From DP-19 sp036496285 (GTDB taxonomy: Bacteria; Desulfobacterota; Binatia; UTPRO1): a stretch of DNA of 64,000 nucleotides. Location of the stretch: positions 1 through 64,000 of the forward strand of contig DASXLI010000058.1 in the NCBI GenBank assembly GCA_036496285.1, given 5' to 3'. Both the position numbers and the translations under genes were made by a program. The notes under the pieces are model-generated. The model did no database searches. It was not told the origin of the DNA and saw nothing but the letters and a program-made list of their open reading frames with translations. This document shows, piece by piece, positions 26,316 to 35,256 of the stretch (its first letter is position 1; every line of letters begins with the position of its first letter).

Positions 26316-26957
26316 GTGTCAACCCGCCGGCCAGATTCCGACAAGCGCGCGCAGATCCTGCGTGCCGCGACCGACGTCTTCTCCGCGCGCGAGTTCCATG
26401 CCGTGCCGGTCGAAGACGTCGCCGTCGCCGCCGGCGTCGGCAAGGGGACGCTTTATCTCTACTTTCCCACCAAGGAGCAGCTCTTCTACGCGACGATCCT
26501 CGAGGCGATGGACGTGCTCGTGGGCGAGCTGCGCGCGGCTACCGCACGCCGGCGCGGCGAGGAGGGGCTGCGCGCGTTCGTCGAGTGCATGCTCGACTTC
26601 TTCTGGCGGCGGCGCCAGCTCGCGGTTCTCATGCACCGCTACGAGCACCGCCTGCGCGAGCCCGAAGGCGTCGAATGGCGCGCACGCCGCGCGCAGATCG
26701 TCGCGACGGCGCGGCGCATGATCGGCCACGTCGCGCTGCCGCCGCGCGACGCCACGCTCGCGACCGAGATGCTGCTCTCGCTCGTGCGCGCTGCGGTGCT
26801 GAACCACCGTGACGGCGAGCGGCCCGAGCGCGCCGCGGCGATCGTCGTGCGCGTCTTTCTCCACGGCATCGTCGCCGCCGGCCAGAACGGCAAGAGCGCG
26901 CGCCCGCGCGCCAAGAGCGTCAGGAACGGGGCGCGCGCGAACGGAGGCCGCCAATGA
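26316..26957 (+). CDS. TetR family regulator of the RND pump
   Basis: A 213-residue TetR protein starting with GTG at 26316. HTH region: DKRAQILRAATDVFSA, then AAGVGKGTLYLYFPTKEQLF (recognition helix). The C-terminal domain is AcrR-like in size and the tail is Arg/Lys/Gly-rich. Its stop overlaps the adaptor ATG (ATGA). It probably binds the palindrome just upstream and is released by an efflux substrate. A long upstream in-frame extension exists but crosses the operator and lacks coding character. Confidence 0.92.
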   Translation: MSTRRPDSDKRAQILRAATDVFSAREFHAVPVEDVAVAAGVGKGTLYLYFPTKEQLFYATILEAMDVLVGELRAATARRRGEEGLRAFVECMLDFFWRRRQLAVLMHRYEHRLREPEGVEWRARRAQIVATARRMIGHVALPPRDATLATEMLLSLVRAAVLNHRDGERPERAAAIVVRVFLHGIVAAGQNGKSARPRAKSVRNGARANGGRQ

Positions 26958-28045
26958 GGCGCCGCTCGCCGCTCGCGGCGCTCGCCTGCGCCGCCGCCGC
27001 GTGCCTGGCGCTCGCCTGCTCCGACCACGCGAGCAAGGCCAAGGAGACGGTCGCGCAGGCGGAGCCGGTGCAGGTCGCGGTGGCTCCGGTCACCGCGATC
27101 AAGGTGCAACGCACGGCCGACCTGGTCGGCTCGTTCTTCCCGAACGAGGAGGCGACGATCGCCGCGCAGATCGAGTCGCGCGTCGTCTGGTACGGCCCCG
27201 ACATGGGCGACGCGGTCACCGAGGGCGAGATCATCCTCCGCCTGGACGACGCCGACCTGCAGGCACAGCTCCGCGAGGTCGACGCCAAGCTCGTGAAGGC
27301 GCGCGCCGACGATACGCGGGCGCGGGAGCTCCGCGCCGCCGGCATCATGTCGAACGTCGAGGCCGAGCGCATGGGCACCGACGCGGCCGTCCTCACGGCG
27401 CAGCGCGATCTGCTCAAGGTGAAGCTCGACCGCACGGTAATCCGCGCGCCGCTCGGCGGCTCGATCGCCGCGCGCACGGCGTCGGTCGGCGAGGTCGCGC
27501 AGGTCGGCCGGCCGCTCTACAAGATCGTGCAGGACGAGCCGCTCAAGTTCCGCACGCTCATTCCCGAGCGCTTCGCCGCGTTCCTCCACCTCGACCAGGA
27601 GATCCACGTCTCGATCGCGGCCTATCCGGACAAGAAGTTCGACGGCCGGCTCACCCGCATCAACCCGACCGCCGAGGAGGTGAACCGCTCGATCCTCATC
27701 GAGGCGGAGGTGCGGAACACCGAGAGGCTCATCAAGCCCGGGTTCTTCGGCTCCGGCGAGATCGTCTACGACCGGCAGTCGCCCGCGCTCGTCGTGCCCG
27801 AGGCCGCGCTCACCAACTTCGCGGGAGTGACCAAGGTCTACGTGGTGAACGGCGGCACGGCGGAGGAGCGGATCGTACGGACCGGCGTGAGCGCGCCCGG
27901 CGAGCGGCGCGAGATCGCCGAGGGCGTGCGCGAAGGCGAGCAGGTGGCGGTGAGCAACCTCGACCGGCTCGAGAACGGCGCCCCCGTCACGACGACGGCG
28001 GCAACCGATCCGGTCGCCAGCACCGGCGCGCAAGCGGGCTCATGA
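26954..28045 (+). CDS. RND efflux periplasmic adaptor (membrane fusion protein)
   Basis: A 363-residue HlyD/AcrA-type adaptor that joins the inner-membrane RND pump to an outer-membrane channel. The lipobox is ALAC (Cys22). The lipoyl/barrel-sandwich halves flank a short hairpin: the first half is EATIAAQIESRVVWYGPDMGDAVTEGE and the second is TVIRAPLGGSIAARTASVGEVAQVG. The beta-barrel and C-terminal membrane-proximal domains follow (QEIHVSIAAYP...). ATGA overlaps on both sides link it to tetR and the pump. No TolC-type gene is in this operon, so it must share one encoded elsewhere. Confidence 0.92.
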   Translation: MRRRSPLAALACAAAACLALACSDHASKAKETVAQAEPVQVAVAPVTAIKVQRTADLVGSFFPNEEATIAAQIESRVVWYGPDMGDAVTEGEIILRLDDADLQAQLREVDAKLVKARADDTRARELRAAGIMSNVEAERMGTDAAVLTAQRDLLKVKLDRTVIRAPLGGSIAARTASVGEVAQVGRPLYKIVQDEPLKFRTLIPERFAAFLHLDQEIHVSIAAYPDKKFDGRLTRINPTAEEVNRSILIEAEVRNTERLIKPGFFGSGEIVYDRQSPALVVPEAALTNFAGVTKVYVVNGGTAEERIVRTGVSAPGERREIAEGVREGEQVAVSNLDRLENGAPVTTTAATDPVASTGAQAGS

Positions 28046-31000
28046 GCCTCGCGGACATCTGCATCCGCCGGCCCGTCTTCGCGACCATGCTCAGCATGGC
28101 CCTGGTCGTGCTCGGCTTCTTCTCCTACGAGCAGCTCGGCGTCGACCTCTTCCCCAACGTCGACTTCCCGACCGTCACCATCACGACGACGCTCAAGGGG
28201 GCGAGCGTCGAGGAGATGGAGAGCGGCATCACCAAGCCCGTCGAGGAGATCGTCAACACGATCGAGGGCATCGACGAGCTGCGCTCCACCACCAAGGAAG
28301 GCGTCTCGACGGTCATCGTGCAGTTCCTGCTGGAGAAGAACAGCGCCGTCGCCGCGCAGGAGATCCGCGACAAGGTCTCGACGATCGTCTCCAACTTCCC
28401 GAACGGCACCGAGCAGCCCGTGATCGAGAAGTTCGACGTCGACGCGAGTCCGGTCATGAGCGTCGTCGTCGCGGGCAAGCGCAACCTGCGCGAGGTCACC
28501 GAGATCGCCAAGAAGCAGATCAAGGAGGTCATCGAGACGGTCTCCGGCGTCGGCGCGGTGATCATGGTCGGCGGCCGCGAGCGCGCGGTCAACGTCACCG
28601 TCGACCCGCGCAAGATGTCGGCCTACGAGATCTCGATCCTGCAGGTGCGCGACGCCCTGCAGCGGCAGAACATCGAGCTGCCCGGCGGCCGCGTCGACCA
28701 GGGCGACCGCGAGCTCGTGCTGCGCACCATGGGCCGCATGCAGAACGTCGAAGCGTTCAACGACATCATCGTCGGGACGTTCCAGGGCCGGCCGATCCGT
28801 GTGAGCGACATCGGCACCGTCGAGAACGGCAGCGCCGAGCCGCGCGGCCTGGCGCGGCTGAACGGCAACAACGCGGTGAGCCTGGTGGTGCGCAAGCAGA
28901 GCGGCACCAACGTCGTCAGCGTGATCGACGCGGTGAAGGCGAAGCTCGCCGAGATCCAGCGGGGCCTGCCGAGCGACGTCACGACCGAGGTCGTCACCGA
29001 TCAGTCGCGTTTCATCAAGCGCACGATCGAGGAGGTGCAGCACCACTTGATCCTCGGCGCGATCCTCGTCGCGCTGACGGTGCTGCTCTTCATGCGCGAC
29101 TGGCGCAGCACGATCATCGCCTCGGTCGCGATCCCAACGTCGATCATCTCGACCTTCACCCTGATGCGCTACATGGGCTTCACCGTGAACAACATCACCA
29201 TGCTCGGCCTCGTGCTCGCCGTCGGCATCGTGATCGACGACGCCGTCGTCATCCTCGAGAACATCTTCCGCCACATCGAGGAGCGCGGCGAGGACCCGAT
29301 GAGCGCCGCCGGCGTGGCGACCCGCGAGATCTCGCTGGCGGTCATGGCGACGACGCTCTCGCTGATCGTCATCTTCCTGCCGATCGCGTTCATGGCGGGC
29401 ATCATCGGCCGCTTCTTCCGCAGCTTCGGCGTGACCGTGGCGTTCGCGATCGCCGTGTCGCTGCTCGTCTCCTTCACCCTGACGCCGATGCTGTCGTCGC
29501 GCTTCCTCAAGCGGAAGGAAGCCGGCCACACCGCCAAGGAGGGCGCGTTCTACAGCGCGATCGACCGCGCCTACGGCTGGTCGCTGCGCTGGTCGCTCCG
29601 CCACCGCTGGGTGATCGTCGTGATCGCGCTGCTCACGACCATCAGCACCGTGCCGCTGATGAAGGCCGTCGGCGCCACCTTCATCCCGGACGACGACCAG
29701 AGCGAGTTCGAGGTCATCATCCAGACCCCCGGCGGCTACACGCTCGACCGCACCGACGGCCTCTTCCGCGAGCTCGAGGCGAAGCTGCGGAAGTTGCGCG
29801 GCGTCACCGACGCGCTCACCACGATCGGCGACACCACCGGCAAGATCCGTCCCGGCGAGGGCGACGTCACGAGCGGCTCCATCTACCTGCGCCTCACCGA
29901 CCTCTCGCAGCGCGACTACACCCAGTTCGACGTCATGGCCGACGCGCGCAAGGTGCTCGCCGCCTACCCCGACCTGCGCGTCAGCGTGCAGGGCGTCTCG
30001 GCGTTCCGCGGCGGCGGCACGCGCCAGAGCCAGCTCGAGTTCGACTTGACCGGCCCGAGCCTCGACAAGCTGATCGCGTACTCCGATCGGATGACCGAGC
30101 GCATGAAGGCCGACCCCGGCTTCGTCGACGTCGACACCTCGCTCTCGGTGCGGAAGCCCGAGCTGCGCGCGACGATCGACCGCGAGCGCGCCTCCGAGGC
30201 CGGCATCCAGGTGGAGGACATCGCGGAGACGCTCGGCCTCTTCGTCGGTGGCGAGCCGGTCTCGAAATACAAGGAGGAGGACGAGCAGTACGACGTCTGG
30301 CTGCGCGCCACCAAGGCACAGCGCGACGATCCGGCCGAGGTCTACGCGCTCACCATCTGGTCGCCGAAGGCCCAGCTCGTGAAGATCTTCAGCCTGATCA
30401 ACCTCGAGGAGGCGAAGGGTCCGGCGCAGATCGACCGCCAGAGCCGGCAGCGCAAGGTCGGCATGTACGCCAACCTGAACGACATCCCGCTCGGCACCGC
30501 GGTGGAGCGCGTCCAGACGATCGCCAAGGAGCTCAACCTGCCGCCCGCCTACCACGTGGTGTTCAGCGGCCGCGCCAAGGTGCTCGCCGAGACCGTGCAG
30601 AGCTTCTTCACCGCGTTCCTGCTGAGCCTGATCTTCATGTACATGGTGCTCGCAGCGCAGTTCGAGAGCTTCCTGCACCCGATCACGATCATGCTCTCGC
30701 TGCCGCTCTCGGTGCCGTTCGCGATCCTGTCGCTGATACTTCTCAAGAACCCGCTCGACATCTACTCGATCTTCGGCCTCTTCATGCTGTTCGGCATCGT
30801 CAAGAAGAATGGCATCCTGCAGGTCGACTACACGAACTCGCTGCGCGCGAGCGGCATGGAGCGCGACGCCGCCATCCTCGAGGCCAACCACGCCCGCCTC
30901 CGTCCGATCCTGATGACGACGGTCATGCTGGTCCTCGGCATGCTGCCGATGGCGCTCGGGCGCGGCCCCGGCGCCGCGTCGCGCGCCTCGATGGCGAAGG

Positions 31001-31194
31001 TCATCATCGGCGGCCAGACGCTCTGCCTGCTGCTCACCTTGCTCGTGACGCCCGTCGCCTACTCGCTCTTCGACGACCTCGGGCGCTACCCAGCGGCTCG
31101 CCGCCTCAGCCAGTTGAGCGCGCGCCTCCGGTCGCTCTGGCCGTCGCGCACGCGCCCGGGCACATCGGGCGAGCCCGTCGACCTGTCGCGCTGA
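28042..31194 (+). CDS. RND efflux transporter permease (HAE-1 type)
   Basis: Inner-membrane proton-driven exporter, 1050 residues with the standard twelve-helix, two-large-loop form: the IRRPVFATMLSMALVVLG helix at the start, helix 4 with the proton-relay pair Asp399-Asp400 (GIVIDDAVVILEN), and the duplicate FGIVKKNGILQVDY motif in the second half. Porter subdomain signatures such as LPGGRVDQGDRELVLRTMGR are seen. Related pumps export drugs, solvents or lipids. The last helix is followed by a short Arg-rich tail. It is translated from an ATG overlapping the adaptor stop. Confidence 0.93.
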   Translation: MSLADICIRRPVFATMLSMALVVLGFFSYEQLGVDLFPNVDFPTVTITTTLKGASVEEMESGITKPVEEIVNTIEGIDELRSTTKEGVSTVIVQFLLEKNSAVAAQEIRDKVSTIVSNFPNGTEQPVIEKFDVDASPVMSVVVAGKRNLREVTEIAKKQIKEVIETVSGVGAVIMVGGRERAVNVTVDPRKMSAYEISILQVRDALQRQNIELPGGRVDQGDRELVLRTMGRMQNVEAFNDIIVGTFQGRPIRVSDIGTVENGSAEPRGLARLNGNNAVSLVVRKQSGTNVVSVIDAVKAKLAEIQRGLPSDVTTEVVTDQSRFIKRTIEEVQHHLILGAILVALTVLLFMRDWRSTIIASVAIPTSIISTFTLMRYMGFTVNNITMLGLVLAVGIVIDDAVVILENIFRHIEERGEDPMSAAGVATREISLAVMATTLSLIVIFLPIAFMAGIIGRFFRSFGVTVAFAIAVSLLVSFTLTPMLSSRFLKRKEAGHTAKEGAFYSAIDRAYGWSLRWSLRHRWVIVVIALLTTISTVPLMKAVGATFIPDDDQSEFEVIIQTPGGYTLDRTDGLFRELEAKLRKLRGVTDALTTIGDTTGKIRPGEGDVTSGSIYLRLTDLSQRDYTQFDVMADARKVLAAYPDLRVSVQGVSAFRGGGTRQSQLEFDLTGPSLDKLIAYSDRMTERMKADPGFVDVDTSLSVRKPELRATIDRERASEAGIQVEDIAETLGLFVGGEPVSKYKEEDEQYDVWLRATKAQRDDPAEVYALTIWSPKAQLVKIFSLINLEEAKGPAQIDRQSRQRKVGMYANLNDIPLGTAVERVQTIAKELNLPPAYHVVFSGRAKVLAETVQSFFTAFLLSLIFMYMVLAAQFESFLHPITIMLSLPLSVPFAILSLILLKNPLDIYSIFGLFMLFGIVKKNGILQVDYTNSLRASGMERDAAILEANHARLRPILMTTVMLVLGMLPMALGRGPGAASRASMAKVIIGGQTLCLLLTLLVTPVAYSLFDDLGRYPAARRLSQLSARLRSLWPSRTRPGTSGEPVDLSR

Positions 31195-31275
31195 CGCACG
31201 CTGCGGGTCCCGGGCCCCCGCGCTGGACGCCGCCGTGTCGTTCGTCTTATCTTCGCCTCGCGGGAGGGGCGTCCG

Positions 31276-33345
31276 GTGGAGACCGACGGGTGGCTGGAGG
31301 ATTTGAACGCGGCGCAACGTGCCGCGGTGACGCACGGTTTCGCGTCCGGCGGTGAAGCGCCCCCGGCCGGTCCTCTCCTCGTCGTCGCGGGCGCCGGCTC
31401 GGGCAAGACGCAGACGCTCGCCCATCGGGTCGCGTATCTCGTCCTGCGTGGCGTCGATCCGCGGCGCATCCTGCTCCTCACCTTCACCCGGCGCGCGGCG
31501 CGCGCGATGACGGCGCGGGCGGGCGCCATCTGTGCCGCACACGCCGCGCGGGCGGGCGTTCCGCCGGTGATCGCCTGGGCGGGCACGTTCCACAGCATCG
31601 CCAACCGGCTGCTGCGGCGGCACGGGGCCGAGGTCGGCCTCGATCCCTCGTTCACGGTCCTCGACCGTCCCGACGCCGAGGATCTCCTCGATCTCGTGCG
31701 CGAGGAGCTCGGGCTCGCCGCGAGCAGCGCGCGCTTCCCGAAGAAGGGCACCTGCCTCGCCGTCTACTCGCACGTGCTGAACACGCAGCGCCCTCTGGCG
31801 GAGACGCTGGCCGAGACGTTTCCCTGGTGCGCGCCGTGGGGCGAGGAGCTGCGCGCCCTCTTCCGCGCCTACGTCGACGCCAAGCAGAGCCGGAACGTCC
31901 TCGACTACGACGACCTCCTCCTCTACTGGCATCATCTCATGGCCGAGCCGGTCGCGGCCGCCGCCGTCCGCCGGCGCTTCGACCACGTGCTCGTTGACGA
32001 GTACCAGGACACGAACGCCCTCCAAGCGGCGGTGCTGCACGCGTTGAAGCCGGACGGCGCCGGGGTCACCGTCGTCGGTGACGACGCGCAGGCGATCTAC
32101 TCCTTCCGCGGCGCGACGGCGCGGAACATCCTGGACTTCCCGCGCCAGTTCGATCCGCCCGCGGCGATCGTCACCCTCGAGGAGAACTACCGCTCGACCC
32201 AACCGATCCTCGACGCCTGCAACGCCGTCATGGATCTCGCGTCGGAGGGATTCGCCAAGCGGCTCTTCTCCAGCCGGCGCTCACGGCAGAAGCCGGTGCT
32301 CCTCGCCACCGAGGACGAAGCTGACCAGGCGAGCGTCGTCGCCGGCGCGGTGCTCGAGCACCGCGAGGCCGGCATCGCGCTTCGCCGCCAGGCGGTGCTC
32401 TTCCGCGCGGCGCACCACAGCGACCAGCTCGAAGTCGAGCTCGCCCGCCGCGGCATTCCGTTCGTCAAGTACGGCGGCCTGAAGTTCCTCGAGGCGGCGC
32501 ACGTGAAGGATCTGCTCTGCGTGCTGCGCTGGGCGGAGAACCCGCGCGACACCGTCGCCGCGTTCCGCGTCGTGCAGCTCCTGCCCGGCGTCGGGCCAGC
32601 CGCGGCGCGCGCCGTGCTTGCGCACCTCGCGAGCCATCATCACGGCCTCGACGCGTTGCCGCGCTTCGCCGCGCCGCCGGCGGCCGCCGACGACTGGCCG
32701 GCGCTCTGCGGGCTCATGCGCGCGTTGCAGGCCGGCGGCATGGCGGTGGAGGAGCAGGTGGCGACGGCGCGGCGCTGGTACCGTCCGCACTGCGAGCGCA
32801 TCCACGACGACGCGCGCATCCGCGAGGGCGATCTGCAGCAGCTCGAGCGGCTCGCGGCGGCCTATCCCTCGCGGGAGCGCTTCCTCACCGAGCTGACGCT
32901 CGACCCACCCGGGGCGAGCGGCGACGAGGCCGGCGATCCGCGTCTCGACGAGGACTATCTGGTCCTCTCCACCATCCACTCCGCCAAGGGCCGGGAGTGG
33001 GACGTCGTGTACGTGCTGAGCGTGGTCGACGGCTGCATCCCCTCCGATATGGCGGTCGGAAGCCCGGCACAGGTGGACGAGGAGCGGCGCCTGCTCTACG
33101 TCGCGATGAGCCGCGCCCGCGACCACCTGTATCTCGTGCAACCGCTGCGCTTCTACGCGCGCGAGCAGCGCCGGCACGGCTCCCGCCACGTCTACGCGCC
33201 GCGGACACGCTTTCTGCCCGACGCGCTCCTCGATCGCTTCGAGCAGCGGGGGGCGGTCCGCCCGGAGGCGCGCGACCACGGGGGCGCGACGACCGGGACC
33301 CCGCGAATCGACGCTGCCGCGCGTGTGCGGGCGATGTGGACGTGA
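31276..33345 (+). CDS. UvrD/Rep-family ATP-dependent DNA helicase
   Basis: Superfamily 1A helicase, 689 residues, starting at GTG 31276. Motif Q/I: LNAAQRAAVTHG and Walker A GAGSGKT (39-45). Walker B is VLVDEYQDTN (Asp241-Glu242). Motif III (GDDAQAIYSFRGA), motif IV (EENYRSTQPIL), motif V (VLSTIHSAKGREWDVVYV) and motif VI (RRLLYVAMSRARDHLYL) are intact. It is closer to UvrD/PcrA than to RecB; no nuclease domain or long C-terminal extension follows. Likely repair or replication-restart role. Single gene, promoter-like TATCTT upstream near 31248. Confidence 0.93.
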   Translation: METDGWLEDLNAAQRAAVTHGFASGGEAPPAGPLLVVAGAGSGKTQTLAHRVAYLVLRGVDPRRILLLTFTRRAARAMTARAGAICAAHAARAGVPPVIAWAGTFHSIANRLLRRHGAEVGLDPSFTVLDRPDAEDLLDLVREELGLAASSARFPKKGTCLAVYSHVLNTQRPLAETLAETFPWCAPWGEELRALFRAYVDAKQSRNVLDYDDLLLYWHHLMAEPVAAAAVRRRFDHVLVDEYQDTNALQAAVLHALKPDGAGVTVVGDDAQAIYSFRGATARNILDFPRQFDPPAAIVTLEENYRSTQPILDACNAVMDLASEGFAKRLFSSRRSRQKPVLLATEDEADQASVVAGAVLEHREAGIALRRQAVLFRAAHHSDQLEVELARRGIPFVKYGGLKFLEAAHVKDLLCVLRWAENPRDTVAAFRVVQLLPGVGPAAARAVLAHLASHHHGLDALPRFAAPPAAADDWPALCGLMRALQAGGMAVEEQVATARRWYRPHCERIHDDARIREGDLQQLERLAAAYPSRERFLTELTLDPPGASGDEAGDPRLDEDYLVLSTIHSAKGREWDVVYVLSVVDGCIPSDMAVGSPAQVDEERRLLYVAMSRARDHLYLVQPLRFYAREQRRHGSRHVYAPRTRFLPDALLDRFEQRGAVRPEARDHGGATTGTPRIDAAARVRAMWT

Positions 33346-33409
33346 GCGCCGCCCCCGGTCGACCTCGATGTGGCGCATTGGTACGGTAACGGGCCGGGAG
33401 GATACGACG

Positions 33410-33928
33410 ATGGCGAAATCCAAGTCGAAGGGTCCACGGAAGGCGACGAAGACGAGCCGGGCGCGCACCGCCGCACGCAAGCCGGCCCCGCGCCGGCGGG
33501 CGGCCAAGGCGACGGCCAAACGGGCACCGCGTCGCACGCCGACGGCGGCGCGCGCGCGCGGCGGCGACGCGATGCAAGCGCTCGCCCAGCGCATCGTCGA
33601 CGTCACCGTCGGCCACGATGACGACGCGACGCTCGCGCTCTACGCCGACGACGTCGAGTCGACCGAGATGGGTCAGCCCGCGATGCGCGGCATCGATGCC
33701 ATCCGCCAGAAGTTCCAGATGTGGCGCGGCATGACGAGCCACGCCTCGTTCCGGCCGAAGTCCGTGCTGGTCGACGGCAACGCCATCGTGATCGAGTGGG
33801 TGGGCACCGTGACCCTCTCGAGCAGCGGCAAGACGGTCACGCTCGACGAGGTCGCCGTCCACGAGATCCGGAACGGCAAGATCGTCCGCGAGCGCTTTTA
33901 TTACGATCCGTCGCAGCTCCGTCCGTAG
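33410..33928 (+). CDS. NTF2/SnoaL-like protein with a histone-H1-like basic N-terminus
   Basis: A 172-residue protein. Residues 1-50 are Lys/Arg/Ala/Pro-rich with KAT and RAA repeats, like bacterial H1-type tails. Residues about 55-172 form a SnoaL/NTF2-fold domain (MQALAQRIVDVTVGHDDDATL, VESTEMGQPAMRGIDAIRQKF, VAVHEIRNGKIVRERFYYD). SnoaL domains usually bind or turn over small molecules. The fusion to a nucleic-acid-binding tail is unusual. A ribosome site GGGAGG precedes the ATG. The last 28 bases overlap the convergent tetR gene. Confidence 0.78.
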   Translation: MAKSKSKGPRKATKTSRARTAARKPAPRRRAAKATAKRAPRRTPTAARARGGDAMQALAQRIVDVTVGHDDDATLALYADDVESTEMGQPAMRGIDAIRQKFQMWRGMTSHASFRPKSVLVDGNAIVIEWVGTVTLSSSGKTVTLDEVAVHEIRNGKIVRERFYYDPSQLRP

Positions 33929-34482
33929 AGCCGTCGCGTGAGGCGCGCCACCAGGCGCGCGTCGACCGGCATGCGCCGCATCAGCACGCGGAAGTAGAGC
34001 GCGCCGAGCACGAGATCGACGTCGAGGTCGGCGTCGCGGGCGCCGGCGCGCTCCACCACCGCGCGCAAGACGCGGCGGCGCTCGCGCTCGACCTCGACCA
34101 GCGCCTCGGCCAGCGCCGGCTCGTCGGCTGCGGCGCCGACCAACGCGGCGAGCACGCGCGCGAGTGGGGTCGTGCGGAGCGCGTGGATGACGTTGCCGAC
34201 GACCGCGCGCACGTCGGCAAGCGGACGGCCCGTCGCCGGGGCGCTCGGATTGGCGGCGGCTAGCGCGAAGCGGACGGCGTCCGCCACGAGACGGGGCTTC
34301 GAGGGCCAGCGCCGATACACCGTCGGCTTGCTGGAGCCCGCGCGCGCGACGATCTCCTCGAGCGTCGCGGCGTGGTAGCCGCGGGCCGCGACGACCGCGA
34401 GCGTCGCCCGCATGAGCGCCGCCGTCGCCGCCTCGCTCTGCGGCCGCCCGCGCCGCGCCGCCGCGCGCCCGCGCGCGGTCAC
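33901..34482 (-). CDS. TetR family regulator next to darcynin gene
   Basis: A 193-residue TetR protein. The N-terminus is Arg/Ala-rich (RGRAAARRGRPQSE), then HTH MRATLAVVAARGYHAATLEEIVARAGSSKPTVYRRWPSK, with the recognition segment SKPTVYRRW typical of the family. The ligand domain follows. The GTG start overlaps the stop of the darcynin-like gene (GTGA), so the two are one transcript. The palindrome before darcynin (34836-34853) is a candidate site. Its 3' end overlaps the opposite-strand NTF2-like gene by 28 bases. Confidence 0.88.
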   Translation of the reverse strand: MTARGRAAARRGRPQSEAATAALMRATLAVVAARGYHAATLEEIVARAGSSKPTVYRRWPSKPRLVADAVRFALAAANPSAPATGRPLADVRAVVGNVIHALRTTPLARVLAALVGAAADEPALAEALVEVERERRRVLRAVVERAGARDADLDVDLVLGALYFRVLMRRMPVDARLVARLTRRLYGRSCDGS

Positions 34483-34811
34483 GCCCGCGACTCGTACGCC
34501 TCGTAGCCGCGCTCGATGCCGAGCACGACGCCCTTGATGTGGGCATAGGGCGTGGTGAAGAGCGCCGAGTCGCGCAGCTCCTCCCAGAGGAAGTGATACG
34601 CCGCCATGTCGCCGAACTCGCAGGTGACGAAGTCGGTGTAGCCATGGCCGAGCGCATCCGCGTCGAACCAGCGCACGGCGACGTCGGGATGGCGCGAGAG
34701 GATCTCCGTGAGGACGGCGGCGACCTCGCGACGCTTCTCACGCGGCAGGGCGAGCCAGCGGGGCTCGAACTGCAGCAGGACGACGGCGATCAGACGAAGC
34801 GGTGACGGCAT
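34479..34811 (-). CDS. Darcynin-family protein
   Basis: A 110-residue soluble protein beginning at ATG 34811 with an AAGGAG ribosome site. Sequence such as VVLLQFEPRWLALPREKRRE, RWFDADALGHGYTDFVTCEF and HFLWEELRDSALFTTPYAHI is typical of the darcynin domain, a family with a ferredoxin-like dimeric alpha/beta form and no clear enzymatic role known to me. It heads a two-gene unit with a TetR regulator. A longer in-frame start at 34904 was rejected because it would overlap the opposite Smr gene start and the palindromic operator. Confidence 0.78.
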   Translation of the reverse strand: MPSPLRLIAVVLLQFEPRWLALPREKRREVAAVLTEILSRHPDVAVRWFDADALGHGYTDFVTCEFGDMAAYHFLWEELRDSALFTTPYAHIKGVVLGIERGYEAYESRA

Positions 34812-34835
34812 ACCGGGCTCCTTGGCGGATATATT

Positions 34836-34853
34836 CGATACCACGTAGTATCG
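34836..34853. promoter_or_regulatory. Palindromic operator upstream of darcynin-tetR
   Basis: CGATAC (34836-34841), spacer CACGTA and GTATCG (34848-34853) form a perfect 6-plus-6 inverted repeat in the gap between divergent darcynin and Smr genes. An AT-rich TATATC lies next to it on the minus strand. The geometry suits a TetR dimer, and the regulator gene is in the downstream operon. Confidence 0.5.
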
Positions 34854-34902
34854 TAATGGACCGGATCGACCGACGCAAGACGGCGTGTATGCTTGGCCGG
34901 TC

Positions 34903-35256
34903 ATGGCGGAAGAACCCGGCCTGCTTGCCCGGCTCGTAACGCGTCTCCTGCGCGGCGCCGGGGGCGGCGTACCGGTGCTCGACCTGCACGGGCTCGGCGT
35001 GCGCGACGCCGTCGCCGCGACCGAGCGCTTCCTGCGCGAGTGCGCTGCCGACGGCGTGCGCGAGGTGCGGATCGTCTACGGCAAGGGACGCGGCAGCCCG
35101 GGCGGGCGCGGCGTGCTGCGCGAGGTCATCCCGCGCTGGCTCGCGCACGAGGGCGCTGCCCTCGTCGCGAGCGCGGTGCCCGAGCCGGACGCGAGCGGCG
35201 CCGATGGCGCGATCCGCGTCCGGCTCACGCCGCGCGCTACTGGCCCTGCTGGATGA
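34903..35256 (+). CDS. Smr domain protein
   Basis: A 117-residue stand-alone Smr (MutS2 C-terminal-like) domain. LDLHG lies at 26-30, and the conserved Gly-rich loop GKGRGSPGGRGVLREVIPRWL at 60-80. Smr domains bind nucleic acids and often nick branched DNA or cleave RNA. The ATG at 34903 follows no good ribosome site; GTG 34885 is an alternative. The 3' end overlaps the DUF1329 gene of the other strand by 20 bases. Confidence 0.85.
   Translation: MAEEPGLLARLVTRLLRGAGGGVPVLDLHGLGVRDAVAATERFLRECAADGVREVRIVYGKGRGSPGGRGVLREVIPRWLAHEGAALVASAVPEPDASGADGAIRVRLTPRATGPAG

Noticed and set aside
26809..28041. N-terminal extension of the RND pump (1461-codon frame)
   Set aside because: The extension overlaps the adaptor in another frame; the pump begins at ATG 28042 with the usual first helix.
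27838..32202. 1454-codon open frame on the minus strand
   Set aside because: It shadows the RND pump, adaptor and helicase, is very rich in Asp/Arg/Val and shows no domain. Such frames are expected in GC-rich DNA.
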